Positions 15,470 to 24,779 are shown, numbered from the stretch's first letter. The stretch is DNA of 64,000 bases from Christensenella sp. UBA4675 (GCA_002405165.1 DHLF01000013.1:23433-87432); one strand, 5' to 3'. Translations and numbers: made by a program. The notes: generated from the sequence alone by a model not told the origin.

Positions 15470-16947
15470 GAAAAATCGCAAATTTTAGGTTTGCGTATCC
15501 GTTGGTTTTAGGCGTAATTTTAGGAATTATATCGTGTAAAGCTTATTTTGAAAAAGATTACGCCGTTTTAATTGTAGATTTACTTATAATTTCTCTTTAC
15601 GCTTTTATTTTTTGTTACGATAAGAAAATTTTAATTTTTTCTTTAATTGCTTTTTTAATAATTTTCGCTTTATCTATAACGGTATATTATTTTTACTTTA
15701 GGCATTATCAATCTTTGTATTTGCCTAGCGAAAATATATATTACGTTTACGGAAAAGTAAAAGCGGTAGCTTATTACGATAATTGCATTTCGGTAAAATT
15801 AACTAATGCAAAAATAGAGTACGACTATAAACTGATAAATGCAAACTTACAAGTTTATGTTAAAAACGGAGATTTAAAAATAGGCGATTATATCGGATTT
15901 TATTCAAAAATAGAAAAAGCATTTTCTACAAAAGACGTTTCGTTTTTAAATGACGGAATAATTTATAAAGCAACTACGGATATAACGCAAATAGAATTTT
16001 TAGGAAATAAAGTAAATTTTTTTGAAAAGTGCAATTTGTATATAAAAGATTTGCTTTTTGCAAATATGTCGGCGGAAAGCGGAGCGGTGGCTTACGCTAT
16101 GCTTACGGGAACGACGTCTTATATCCCCGAAGCTACGAAAGATTTATATCGTTTTTCGGGCATTGCGCATATATTTTCGGTTTCAGGTTTGCATATTTCG
16201 TTCGTTGCGCATTTTTTAAATAAAATTACCAAAAGAATAAACGTAAAGAAAATATACAAAAGCTTTTTTATTATAATTTTCTTGATTTTTTATAGTGGAA
16301 TATGTAATTTTACTTTGTCTAGCATAAGAGCGGTTATAATGTGTTCGGTTTTATTATTGTGCGGAAGTTTCGGTGAGAAGTACGATATATTAAATTCTTT
16401 ACTGATAAGTTTATCGTTTACGCTTTTCGTTAATCCTTTTGCGCTTTACAGCGTTGGGTTACAACTTTCGTATTTATCGGTATTCGGAATAATAGTTTTG
16501 GCGAACACTTTTAAAAGAGCATTAAAAAAGCTCCCGGATAAGATAGGTGAAGCAATTTCCGTAAGCTTATCGGCAAGCGTAATGACTTTACCGGTTATGA
16601 TGGAAGTTTTCGGTTATTTTTCTATCGTTTCCGTAATTTATAATTTAATTTTTATTCCTTTGGTAACATTTATATTTTTAACTTTAATAATTACTATTAT
16701 AATAAGTTTGCTAATTAAACTTAAATTTATTTTTTATTTAGCGGATGAAGCGATAAAAGGAATAAATTACGTTTTAAAACTTTCTACGCCCGAAAAATAT
16801 ATTATCAAAACTTCGGGGCTTGGCATAGGAAAGTATTTTTACTATTTAGGGATAGTAAGTTTCAGCGATTTGATAAATTTGAGTTATACAAAAAAAGCGA
16901 TAATAGCTTTAATTTTTATTGTTATTGCTTTACTGTGTATAGTGTAA
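15466..16947 (+). CDS. comEC: ComEC/Rec2-family channel protein without the MBL domain
   Basis: A 493-residue polytopic membrane protein. N-terminal spans and a small extracytoplasmic beta domain (about residues 1-180) precede the competence domain with SGIAHIFSVSGLHISFVAHFL, the hallmark of ComEC, and several further spans follow to residue 490. Typical ComEC has 700 or more residues and ends in an MBL domain, absent here: the frame ends right after a membrane helix. The start overlaps the upstream MBL gene. The family forms the channel for single-stranded DNA during transformation. Short forms without MBL exist, so this need not be a broken gene. Confidence 0.85.
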   Translation: MRKIANFRFAYPLVLGVILGIISCKAYFEKDYAVLIVDLLIISLYAFIFCYDKKILIFSLIAFLIIFALSITVYYFYFRHYQSLYLPSENIYYVYGKVKAVAYYDNCISVKLTNAKIEYDYKLINANLQVYVKNGDLKIGDYIGFYSKIEKAFSTKDVSFLNDGIIYKATTDITQIEFLGNKVNFFEKCNLYIKDLLFANMSAESGAVAYAMLTGTTSYIPEATKDLYRFSGIAHIFSVSGLHISFVAHFLNKITKRINVKKIYKSFFIIIFLIFYSGICNFTLSSIRAVIMCSVLLLCGSFGEKYDILNSLLISLSFTLFVNPFALYSVGLQLSYLSVFGIIVLANTFKRALKKLPDKIGEAISVSLSASVMTLPVMMEVFGYFSIVSVIYNLIFIPLVTFIFLTLIITIIISLLIKLKFIFYLADEAIKGINYVLKLSTPEKYIIKTSGLGIGKYFYYLGIVSFSDLINLSYTKKAIIALIFIVIALLCIV

Positions 16948-17001
16948 AAGCGATGACTTTAGCTATTATGACGCAAGACGAGATTAATTAAGGAGAATAC
17001 T

Positions 17002-17934
17002 TTGGATTTTTTGGAATTTTACTCCGACAAACAAAAAAAATCGGTGTATTTATTGGAAGGGGAAGACGGATATTTGCATAACCTTGCGATAAATAAAATA
17101 AAAAAACTATATAACGTGGACGAAATCGATTTTACCAGATTAGATTCTTGCGACGAGCTAACGCTTATAAGTAATTTAAACGTAGCGCCTATGTTAAGTG
17201 AAAAAAGGCTAGTATGCGCAAGCGAATTTTATTCGGAAGATAAAAAAAATAAAATTTCGGAGTTTATAAACGGAAATTTAAACTCTGTTTTAATAATTTC
17301 AAATTTTAAAAAATCGGCGTCGCTCGAAAAATTGCCGTTTGAAGTTGTGGAATGTGAAAAAAACGAGAGATTTTGCAGAAAATTTATTTCGTCATATTTT
17401 ACAAAGGCGGGAATTTCCGCAAGCGAAGAATGTGTAAATTTAATTTGCGATTACACAAGCGTAGATATGTATAAAGTTTCTTCCGAATTAGATAAAATTT
17501 CGGCTTTTTGCCAAAAAAAAGGCGTGGTTGAAATTTGCGACGTTGAAAATTTGGTTAACAAGGATACTGATTATAAAATTTACGAACTTACCGATTATAT
17601 AGCTAATAAAAAAACCGATAAAGCGTATAAAGTTTTGTTTGATATGCTAAATAAAAACGAACCTTTGCAAAGACTGTATATTTCTATATATAATCATTTT
17701 AAAAGGCTGTTTTATTGTAGGTTAAACGGTAAAAACGTTGACGAGTTGGTGGAAATATTAGGAATTAAAGAATACGCCGTAAAAAAATCAATAGCTCTTG
17801 CGAATAAATTTTCGGCTAAAACGTTAAAAGAAATCAACGATAGATTTTTTCTTTACGATAAAATGGTAAAAAGCGGAAAACTAGCAGTTGACAGGGCGTT
17901 ATGGCTATCGGTTTTTTCCGTAATTGCAAAATAA
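17002..17934 (+). CDS. holA: DNA polymerase III delta subunit
   Basis: A 310-residue clamp-loader delta subunit, which opens the beta clamp. Matches are YLLEGEDGYLHNLAINKI at the N-terminus, the VSSELDKISAF segment in the middle and the C-terminal helical collar domain with GKLAVDRALW. The start is TTG at 17002, supported by AAGGAG six bases upstream and by the family's normal beginning; no ATG is better placed. It follows comEC by 54 bases, the comEC-holA order common in Bacillota. Cytoplasmic, part of the replisome with the DnaB helicase encoded at 31.6 kb. Confidence 0.88.
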   Translation: MDFLEFYSDKQKKSVYLLEGEDGYLHNLAINKIKKLYNVDEIDFTRLDSCDELTLISNLNVAPMLSEKRLVCASEFYSEDKKNKISEFINGNLNSVLIISNFKKSASLEKLPFEVVECEKNERFCRKFISSYFTKAGISASEECVNLICDYTSVDMYKVSSELDKISAFCQKKGVVEICDVENLVNKDTDYKIYELTDYIANKKTDKAYKVLFDMLNKNEPLQRLYISIYNHFKRLFYCRLNGKNVDELVEILGIKEYAVKKSIALANKFSAKTLKEINDRFFLYDKMVKSGKLAVDRALWLSVFSVIAK

Positions 17935-17977
17935 TTTTCGGCGTGTAAAAAGCATTATAAAAAATAATGAAAAACAC

Positions 17978-18006
17978 TTTATTTTATATAATAAAAAGTG
18001 TATAAT
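17978..18006 (+). promoter_or_regulatory. Possible cdaA promoter
   Basis: TATAAT at 18001-18006 with a 17-base spacer and a poor -35 (TTTATT, 17978-17983). CACTTT and AAAGTG around it (17975-18000) form an inverted repeat that may be an operator or a weak terminator for holA. Confidence 0.4.
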
Positions 18007-18040
18007 ATATATAAATCAGCAAATGAATTAAGGAGATTAT

Positions 18041-18850
18041 ATGGGAGAAATATCGCAGGCAATTAAAACGGCGTTTACGGGCTTTGGAGCGATGAAAGCG
18101 GTAGAAATCGTTTTAATGATTATTTTATTTTTCTGCATAATACAATTTTTGATAGGAAATAAAGCATACGTTTTACTTGCTATATTTTTAATTTTTATAA
18201 CGGGTTTTGCATTTATTTCGGTAAAAAACAACGCCGGTAAAATTTACTTTTTTATTTCGGTATGCTGTTTTATACTTTTTATCGCGGTGCTTTATTCAAA
18301 AGAGATGAAAAGAGATTTTTGGGGATTATCGCTGATAAGTAAAGAAAATAAGCTCTTTAAAAACGATAAATCGAACGCCACAAAAAGCGCAGGCGAATGT
18401 ATTGACGAAATAATAATTTCCTTGCAAAATATGTCCAAAAACAACGTAGGCGCGTTGATAATATTATCCGATAACAATATGCCTTCCAGCATTTTAGAAA
18501 GCGGAGTTTTAATAAACAGCGAAATTTCAAGCGAGCTTATCGAAAGCATATTTTTCCCTAAAACGCCTTTGCACGACGGTGCTATGATAATTAAAGGAAA
18601 AGAAATAAAATACGCGGGCTGTTTTTTACCGTTATCGCAACAAGTAAATATTCCTAAGGATTTAGGAACAAGACACAGAGCGGGAATAGGTATAACGGAA
18701 ACGATTAACGTAGTATCTATTATCGTTTCTGAAGAAAACGGAATAATAAGTATAGCTAAGGGCGGAAAAATAGAAAGGTACGCCGATAGCGACAAATTAA
18801 GGGAAGTTTTATCTAATTATTACAGATTGGAACTTATTTCGGAGAGATAA
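18041..18850 (+). CDS. cdaA: Diadenylate cyclase CdaA
   Basis: A 269-residue membrane enzyme that makes cyclic di-AMP from two ATP, the essential osmolyte and cell-wall second messenger of Bacillota. Three membrane helices occupy about residues 18-85 and the DAC domain about 100-260, with DGA (179-181) and LGTRHRAG (208-215) intact. AAGGAG precedes the ATG. In most relatives it is followed by cdaR and glmM. Here the next gene is a 36-codon ORF for a single membrane helix and then an aspartokinase gene, so no full-length regulator is encoded nearby. Confidence 0.95.
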   Translation: MGEISQAIKTAFTGFGAMKAVEIVLMIILFFCIIQFLIGNKAYVLLAIFLIFITGFAFISVKNNAGKIYFFISVCCFILFIAVLYSKEMKRDFWGLSLISKENKLFKNDKSNATKSAGECIDEIIISLQNMSKNNVGALIILSDNNMPSSILESGVLINSEISSELIESIFFPKTPLHDGAMIIKGKEIKYAGCFLPLSQQVNIPKDLGTRHRAGIGITETINVVSIIVSEENGIISIAKGGKIERYADSDKLREVLSNYYRLELISER

Positions 18851-18852
18851 TT

Positions 18853-18963
18853 ATGGGACGCAAGAATAATCAAAACAAATTAAACAATTTTTTAAAGATA
18901 TTTTTTACGACGATTTTAACGATTGCGGTAACTTTTATCGCTTTCGTAACTATAAACAATTAA
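18853..18963 (+). CDS. 36-residue single-span membrane protein in the CdaR position
   Basis: An ATG two bases after the cdaA stop opens 36 codons ending in TAA. The product has a basic N-terminus (about 15 residues, GRKNNQNKLNNFLK) and one hydrophobic helix (IFFTTILTIAVTFIAFVTI). GGAGAG within the end of cdaA can serve as its ribosome-binding site and 16 bases follow before aspartokinase. It resembles the N-terminal anchor of CdaR but lacks the YbbR repeats, so it may be a remnant of cdaR or a genuine microprotein that contacts CdaA. No homologue recognised. Confidence 0.55.
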   Translation: MGRKNNQNKLNNFLKIFFTTILTIAVTFIAFVTINN

Positions 18964-18979
18964 AGGAAAAGAGATATTT

Positions 18980-20293
18980 ATGAAGGTATGTAAATTTGGC
19001 GGAACGTCAATGGCGACTCCGCAATCAATCAGACAAGTAGCAGATATAATTAAATCCGATAAACAAAGAAGATTTATAATCGTTTCTGCGGCAGGTAAAA
19101 GATTTAAAGAAGATATAAAAGTAACCGATATTTTATACGGTTGCTTTTACGCTGTTAGGGATACGGGAACTTGTGCCAAGGTGTTTGCCCCCATTAAAGA
19201 AAGATACGCTGAAATAGTTAAGGAATTGAACGTAGATTTAGACGTTCAAGACTTTTTCGATTCGATAGAACAAGAAATAGACAAAGAATGTTCTTTGGAT
19301 TTCACTTTATCTAGGGGCGAATACATTTCTGCGGTAATTATGTCGAAAGTATTAGGATATAATTTCGTTGATAGTGCCGATATGATAAGATTTGCAAGTA
19401 ACGGAAATTTAAACGCCGAATATACTAACGATATGGTTTCAATAGAGCTTGAAAATTTAGAAAACGCGGTAATTCCGGGATTTTACGGTAAAGACGTTTA
19501 CGGAAAAATTAAAACCTTTTCAAGGGGCGGAAGCGATATAACGGGAAGTATAATCGCTCGCGGAGTAAAGGCAGACGTTTATGAAAACTGGACGGACGTA
19601 AGCGGATTTTTAGCTTGTGACCCTAGAATTGTAAACAATCCCGTTTCTATTTCTCAATTAACTTACGCTGAAATCAGGGAGCTTTCTTATATGGGAGCTA
19701 TGGTATTGCATACCGATTCTATATTACCTGCTCAGAAGGGAAATATCCCGATTAACATAAAAAACACGTTCCGTCCGCAAGACGAAGGGACTTTAATAGT
19801 TCCGAGAGATAAATACACTCCGCAAGACTTGCCCGTTACGGGGATAGCGGGTAAAAAGAATTTCTCGGTTATAACGCTTGAAAAATCTATGATGAATACG
19901 GAAGTCGGCTTTTTAAGAAAAGTTTTAACCGTTTTTGAAAATTTCGGAATTTCGATAGAACATATTCCTACGGGAATTGATACGCTTTCTATCGTTGTTT
20001 CAAGCGAATCGGTTAAAAACGGAGTATTAAACGAACTCGTTTGCGGTTTAAGAGAAACCGTACAACCCGACTTTTTATCGGTTGTAGAAAACGTTGCCTT
20101 AATTGCAACCGTCGGACACGGTATTTCGGGCAAAACGGGAATGGCGTCAAGACTTTTTAAATCGCTTGCAGACAATAACATAAACTTAAAGTTGATAGAC
20201 CAAGGTTCTAGCGAACTAAACATAATTATCGGCGTAGATAACTGCGACTTTGAAAATAGCGTAAGAGCAATTTATAAGGAATTTTTTGAGTAA
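18980..20293 (+). CDS. lysC: Aspartate kinase
   Basis: A 437-residue monofunctional aspartokinase that phosphorylates aspartate, the first step to lysine, threonine, methionine and diaminopimelate. The N-terminal VCKFGGTSMA, the central SRGEYISAVIMS and FSRGGSDITGS are the substrate and ATP motifs; two ACT domains (about residues 300-437), which bind the inhibitory amino acid, close the protein. AAGGA precedes the ATG. It is third in the cdaA operon, 16 bases after the microprotein gene, which links c-di-AMP and cell-wall precursor supply in one transcript. The specific isozyme name is a guess; no upstream riboswitch or attenuator was seen. Confidence 0.9.
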   Translation: MKVCKFGGTSMATPQSIRQVADIIKSDKQRRFIIVSAAGKRFKEDIKVTDILYGCFYAVRDTGTCAKVFAPIKERYAEIVKELNVDLDVQDFFDSIEQEIDKECSLDFTLSRGEYISAVIMSKVLGYNFVDSADMIRFASNGNLNAEYTNDMVSIELENLENAVIPGFYGKDVYGKIKTFSRGGSDITGSIIARGVKADVYENWTDVSGFLACDPRIVNNPVSISQLTYAEIRELSYMGAMVLHTDSILPAQKGNIPINIKNTFRPQDEGTLIVPRDKYTPQDLPVTGIAGKKNFSVITLEKSMMNTEVGFLRKVLTVFENFGISIEHIPTGIDTLSIVVSSESVKNGVLNELVCGLRETVQPDFLSVVENVALIATVGHGISGKTGMASRLFKSLADNNINLKLIDQGSSELNIIIGVDNCDFENSVRAIYKEFFE

Positions 20294-20307
20294 CTCGGGA
20301 TAGTAAA

Positions 20308-22716
20308 ATGAAAGACGTATTTTTGAAAAAACTAATTTACGTTGCAAGTTATATTTTCTTTGCGCTATTTATGGAATTTATAACTTTTAACGTTATGGGT
20401 TTAGGCGTATTTGCGGAATATTATTGGTTCGATTTAATGTTCGTTGCGCTTATTGCCATGTTTATTTTTATAATACCTTCTTTTGTGGCGGAAGCGATAA
20501 TTATTATGACGCTTCTTGCTTTGCAGGCAACGCTTAGTTTCGTTAATCAGGCGATGAATAACGACTCTATGTTGCACGTCGTTTTTACTTTCAGCGATAT
20601 TTTTTCTACTTCTGCCGTAGCAGGCGTTTTTTCAAACGATTACGTTTCTTGGCCGTTTTTAATCGCGCTTATAATGATGCTTTTGGGCGAATTGTTTCTA
20701 CTTTTATTTTTAAGAAGAATAAGAGTTAAAGCAATAGTTAAATTTAGAGTTTTGGCATTTTTCGTAATATTTTTTATGAGTTGCGAAATGATTTTAGGCT
20801 CGTTCTACGGAATAGCTTGCGCTAAACTGTATTCTCCGTCCAAAGAAGATTCGACTTACTTTTTTAAGGACGATAAAAAACTTTACGAAGATATGGAATA
20901 CGCTTTTAAAGTAAAAGCATTTAAAAGGTTCGGAACGTTTGCGTTTTATTATAGAAATTTTATAAAGTTTATAAATTTTAAGTCTAACGAAGAAGTTACA
21001 AACTTGCTTAGCAGTGTGGAAGATGATTTATCCGACGGAGATTTTTCTTCGGTTGCGGGTAGAAATTATACGTCTTATACAGGGGCGTATTCGGGTAATA
21101 ATCTAATTATGATTATGATGGAATCCGCCGAATGGTACGGAATAGACGAAGAGTTGACTCCCACTTTATACGCTTTGAAAAATCAAGGGATTACAAACGA
21201 TAATTATATAAGTAAAAATAAAACTAATCAATCGGAAGCTATTTCGATTTTGGGAAGTTTTCCCACCGATTGTAACTTGCAAGAAAAATTAAAAACGGAC
21301 GTTGAGGAGAAAAATATTAGTTATCCGTTTTCTTTGCCGTCAGTGTTTAAACGGGACGGTTATAGAACGTCTTATATGCACGATAACGTAGGTAAATTCT
21401 ACAATAGAGCGTCTACGCATAAAGCGTTGGGTTTTGATAGCTTATATTTTTACGAAGATATGCTCGCTAGCGGAATAAACAATCATAAAACTACAAACGA
21501 TTTTTACGATTTTGAATCCGATTACGAAGCTTTAAAAACCATGAAGTCGCAATTTGTAGACGTAAATAAGCCGTTTATGAGCTTTTTTACGACTATGTGT
21601 ATGCACGGAAATTACAACGATTTAGTTGATTTTGCGACTAAAAAAGTCGGACGTTGGGATTATTCGACTGCTACCGAGGACGAAAGACGAGCTTTTAAAA
21701 ATGACGACGATACTAACGATTTCTTCTGTGATTATTACGATAAAATTACGATAGAACATTTTAAAAATCTTTTTCCGAAATTAACCGACGTGTATTCCGA
21801 AGATAGCTCCGACTGGTGGACTTGTTATTTAAGATATAAGCAGTATCAAGCCGCATATATGGATTTGGATAGGGGAATAAACGAATTACTTACGTATTTA
21901 GAAGAAAATAACGTTTTAGATAAAACCACGATAGTTTTATTTGCTGACCACGACGGATATTATCACAATCAAAACTACTACTTACGCGGTTACGAACTAA
22001 ATCAGTTTTATATGAACGATTTATATTGCGTTCCGTTTATAATGTACGACGGAAGTTTAAGCTTAAACGTCGCTTCTACCGATTACGGCAATTACGACGA
22101 CGGAACCCATATCGGCGGTTACGACGCGCTAAATCATTCGGGACAAACTACTTCCAAAATAGATTATAATAAAAATGAGTATATTTATAAAGACGAAAAT
22201 GGTTGTTTAAAATTAAATAGATGGTCGTCTCCGTACGACATAGTTCCCACACTGTTAGATTTGTTCGGATACTCGTTTAATAAAAATTTATATCAAGGAG
22301 AATCGGTTTTCGCAAACTATACGGACGCAGAAAGGGCGGTATTTTACTCTATGGAATCGGGTATAATAACCGATAAAATATTTATGTCGTCGGAAGGTAT
22401 AATCTACTATTACGATAAAGAAAATAATCAAGCTTATTTCTTTGATAGCGATAGGGGAATGAACGTGTTTACAGTCGGCGGAGAAAGGTTAGCCGATACA
22501 GACGAAATTTATATTAAACTTATAGGTACAGACGGTAGCGACAACGGACTAATAAGTTTATTTAATAAGCAAACCGAAAACTTTACTAGGAAAAAATCTT
22601 GGCTAGAGCAAATTTACAATTATAAATATTTTAACTTTAACGGAGTTAAAGACAATAAAGGAAACGTTGTGTATCCGTTTGCGGATATAAACAAAAACAT
22701 ATTTAAAATTGTTTAG
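20308..22716 (+). CDS. LTA-synthase-like sulfatase-family membrane enzyme
   Basis: An 802-residue protein of the LtaS/phosphoglycerol transferase family. Five N-terminal membrane helices (about residues 8-30, 40-65, 66-85, 112-136, 146-168) are followed by an extracytoplasmic alkaline-phosphatase-type domain: IMIMMESAEW with metal ligand E272, the nucleophile Thr306 in SKNKTNQSE, SYMHDN, and the metal site LFADHDGYYHN. Length exceeds classical LtaS (about 650). It likely transfers glycerol phosphate from phosphatidylglycerol onto a cell-envelope polymer or lipid; phosphoethanolamine transfer is the alternative. It is the last gene of the cdaA operon, 14 bases after aspartokinase, and PgsA at 59.5 kb provides the lipid precursor. 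Confidence 0.85.
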   Translation: MKDVFLKKLIYVASYIFFALFMEFITFNVMGLGVFAEYYWFDLMFVALIAMFIFIIPSFVAEAIIIMTLLALQATLSFVNQAMNNDSMLHVVFTFSDIFSTSAVAGVFSNDYVSWPFLIALIMMLLGELFLLLFLRRIRVKAIVKFRVLAFFVIFFMSCEMILGSFYGIACAKLYSPSKEDSTYFFKDDKKLYEDMEYAFKVKAFKRFGTFAFYYRNFIKFINFKSNEEVTNLLSSVEDDLSDGDFSSVAGRNYTSYTGAYSGNNLIMIMMESAEWYGIDEELTPTLYALKNQGITNDNYISKNKTNQSEAISILGSFPTDCNLQEKLKTDVEEKNISYPFSLPSVFKRDGYRTSYMHDNVGKFYNRASTHKALGFDSLYFYEDMLASGINNHKTTNDFYDFESDYEALKTMKSQFVDVNKPFMSFFTTMCMHGNYNDLVDFATKKVGRWDYSTATEDERRAFKNDDDTNDFFCDYYDKITIEHFKNLFPKLTDVYSEDSSDWWTCYLRYKQYQAAYMDLDRGINELLTYLEENNVLDKTTIVLFADHDGYYHNQNYYLRGYELNQFYMNDLYCVPFIMYDGSLSLNVASTDYGNYDDGTHIGGYDALNHSGQTTSKIDYNKNEYIYKDENGCLKLNRWSSPYDIVPTLLDLFGYSFNKNLYQGESVFANYTDAERAVFYSMESGIITDKIFMSSEGIIYYYDKENNQAYFFDSDRGMNVFTVGGERLADTDEIYIKLIGTDGSDNGLISLFNKQTENFTRKKSWLEQIYNYKYFNFNGVKDNKGNVVYPFADINKNIFKIV

Positions 22717-22835
22717 CTAGTTTAGTCGATACAAAGCCGATAAGTTTTTAATATTTTTGTTAAATTTATAGGGAAATTAGATTTTAAGTTTAACGTACTT
22801 AAAAACGTTTTTAAATATTTCTGATTTTTATTTAA

Positions 22836-22865
22836 TACGGCGGACTTGCAATCAAGTCCGCCGTA
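22836..22865. terminator. Perfect 13-bp hairpin after the LTA-synthase-like gene
   Basis: TACGGCGGACTTG (22836-22848) and CAAGTCCGCCGTA (22853-22865) form a perfect stem with a four-base loop. No run of T follows on either strand, so it may block exonucleases rather than terminate. It shares the core GCGGACTT with the next hairpin. The rest of 22717-22968 is AT-rich with no gene. Confidence 0.5.
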
Positions 22866-22968
22866 AAATATATTAAAACGTAAAAAATATTTATGTAAAG
22901 CTTAGTTAAAGAAATTCTAGCGAAAAGATTTTCTCTTTAATAATTAGTTTAACTAATTTTTATAAAAA

Positions 22969-23007
22969 TAGCGGACTTAAATAAGCCCGCTAAAATTTAT
23001 TTTTTTT
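22969..23007. terminator. Bidirectional terminator between the LTA-synthase-like gene and lgt
   Basis: TAGCGG-A-CTTA and TAAG-C-CCGCTA (22969-22992) form a stem with one mismatch, followed by T-rich sequence on the plus strand and by TTTTT on the minus strand. It serves the convergent genes on both sides. Confidence 0.7.
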
Positions 23008-23016
23008 CATATGTAT

Positions 23017-23793
23017 TTATAGTATATTTTCTTTAATTAAAGCTAGTTCTTTTTCTCGTTTTGCAAAAAGCGGTTTTAAAGCAAAAATCAACACAATTCC
23101 CGCAATAACCATAATTACCGCCCAAAACTGAGAGGGGGATAAAAGCTTAAATAATTTGCCTCTGTCGTCATCTCTAAAAAATTCGATTATAAATCTAAAT
23201 ACGCCGTAGGAAATAAAGTAAACGCAAAGATTGTATTTAAAATTATATTTAATCCATAAAAAGGAACAAACAGCAAACGCTAAAAACAAAAAAATAGCTT
23301 CGTATAATTGAGTGGGTATAACTTTTTGACCTAATTCCTTAAAATATATTCCGAATTTTTCGCTATGTTTACCGTAACAACAACCTGCAAAAAAACAGCC
23401 TATTCTTCCAAGCGCGTGTCCTATTAAAATACAACAGGGGATAACCGAAATACTGTCTATAAGCCTACCTTTAAGTCTTTTTCTAAATATAAAATAAACG
23501 GCTATAAAAACTCCCGCTCCGCCTACGAAACCGCCTAAAAAGGTTATTCCCGTGCCAAATTTAAAACCTTGCGATGGGTTTTCTATAAAGTCGTATAAAG
23601 ATTGAAATAAGCTGGCAAATCCAAATCCTGCAACGATAGAGGCAACTCCGTCGTAAAAAATAAAATCGGTTATAGAATCGTCTATTCTCTTCATTCTGGA
23701 ATAAACGTATAATACGCCGAAAGCAAGCAGTAATCCTACCGCAATGCAAATTCCGTATAAATTTACGTTTAAAAAAATCGGTTCCGGATGCAT
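23017..23793 (-). CDS. lgt: Prolipoprotein diacylglyceryl transferase (divergent type)
   Basis: A 258-residue membrane protein of the Lgt family, which moves diacylglycerol from phosphatidylglycerol to the cysteine of lipoprotein signal peptides. Seven hydrophobic segments, an HPEPIFLNVNLYGICIAVG N-terminus and GHALGRIGCFFAGCCYG in the position of the classical GRxGNFxNxE signature are seen. The Cys-rich form replaces the catalytic-loop asparagines; it occurs in many Clostridia and its activity is less documented. The conserved YEAIFLFLAF helix supports the assignment. The ATG has GGAG upstream. Single gene downstream of a terminator on the minus strand. Confidence 0.8.
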   Translation of the reverse strand: MHPEPIFLNVNLYGICIAVGLLLAFGVLYVYSRMKRIDDSITDFIFYDGVASIVAGFGFASLFQSLYDFIENPSQGFKFGTGITFLGGFVGGAGVFIAVYFIFRKRLKGRLIDSISVIPCCILIGHALGRIGCFFAGCCYGKHSEKFGIYFKELGQKVIPTQLYEAIFLFLAFAVCSFLWIKYNFKYNLCVYFISYGVFRFIIEFFRDDDRGKLFKLLSPSQFWAVIMVIAGIVLIFALKPLFAKREKELALIKENIL

Positions 23794-23804
23794 AATTTTC
23801 TCCT

Positions 23805-23851
23805 AAATTAAAATATAAAAAGTTGAAAAGATTGCAATGCTTTACAACTTT
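23805..23851 (-). terminator. Probable terminator of the dnaD-dnaI operon
   Basis: On the minus strand AAAGTTG(T)AAAG and CTTT(T)CAACTTT pair with one mismatch around a nine-base loop, followed by a T-rich tract. Confidence 0.5.
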
Positions 23852-23873
23852 AACGTGTGTTTATTTTTAAAGC

Positions 23874-24779
23874 TTATTGTAAATTTCTTAAATTTTCGCA
23901 ATTAAATTCGTATACTTCGGTATTATCTTCTTGAATCATTCTTGAAAAAACTCTCTCTCCGTAGCGGGATAGAATTTCTTTTAAAGATAAATTCGTTGTA
24001 ATTATAAACGGTTTTTTAGCCGTTTTTCTTGCCTGTAAAACCATAAACAAGTATTCCAAAGTAATCTTACTATATATGGGTTCTGAGCCTAAATCGTCTA
24101 TAACGAGTAAATCGCAGTTTGTCAGCGTAGAAAAATAAAAAGGTTTTTCTTCTACGGGGGCGCAATGATATTTAATAAACACGTTGTTTAAATTAAACGC
24201 CGTTAAAAATAAAGCGTCGCCTTGTCGTTCAAATTTGTCGGCAATGCAACTTGCCAAAAAAGTTTTACCCGTACCGCATTTTCCAAAAAATACGCAAGAA
24301 TTAAAATCTTTTAAATCCTGTGTTTTAAATTTTTGGTAAATATTGTTTAATTGCGTTTTATTTGAAAGCGTGTCCATAGAAAAATTTGCTGATAAAATCG
24401 GGGTAATTCCTAATTTTTCAAACAAAATTTTTTTGTAAAGTTTTTTAAAACAACTGCAAGGTTTTTGCTCTACAAATCCCGTGTCGCGACATTTTTTGCA
24501 ATAAAAATCAAAATTATAATTAGCAAATAAAGATTTTTCGTAATTTTGTTTTTCTTTTAAAAACTCTTCTTTTTCCGCTAAAAGATTTTCACTATTTTCA
24601 CCTTTAATATTTTTTTGTGCGATAAGTCTATTTAATCTGTTAAGATTTAAGTTTAATTGTTTTAAGCGAGCGTCGGAAGAACGGACGTATTCAACGTATT
24701 CTAGTTTTTTTGCGCGTTCTTCTCTTCTTCGTTTTAACTCGTTAAAAACTACGTCGCTTATCAAATCGTTGTTATTCAT
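23874..24779 (-). CDS. dnaI: Helicase loader, DnaI/DnaC-type ATPase
   Basis: A 301-residue AAA+ protein that loads the replicative helicase. N-terminal coiled-coil residues 15-85 precede a small zinc site (CKKCRDTGFVEQKPCSC, about 92-108), then Walker A GKCGTGKT (about 168-175), Walker B LLVIDDLG (about 223-230) and the sensor/arginine region with ERVFSRM. Its start overlaps the upstream dnaD-type gene by four bases, so the pair is translationally coupled. The Zn-binding N-terminal helicase-binding part matches Bacillus DnaI. A bacteriophage or IstB homologue is the alternative, but the genetic partner argues for the chromosomal loader. Confidence 0.88.
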   Translation of the reverse strand: MNNNDLISDVVFNELKRRREERAKKLEYVEYVRSSDARLKQLNLNLNRLNRLIAQKNIKGENSENLLAEKEEFLKEKQNYEKSLFANYNFDFYCKKCRDTGFVEQKPCSCFKKLYKKILFEKLGITPILSANFSMDTLSNKTQLNNIYQKFKTQDLKDFNSCVFFGKCGTGKTFLASCIADKFERQGDALFLTAFNLNNVFIKYHCAPVEEKPFYFSTLTNCDLLVIDDLGSEPIYSKITLEYLFMVLQARKTAKKPFIITTNLSLKEILSRYGERVFSRMIQEDNTEVYEFNCENLRNLQ

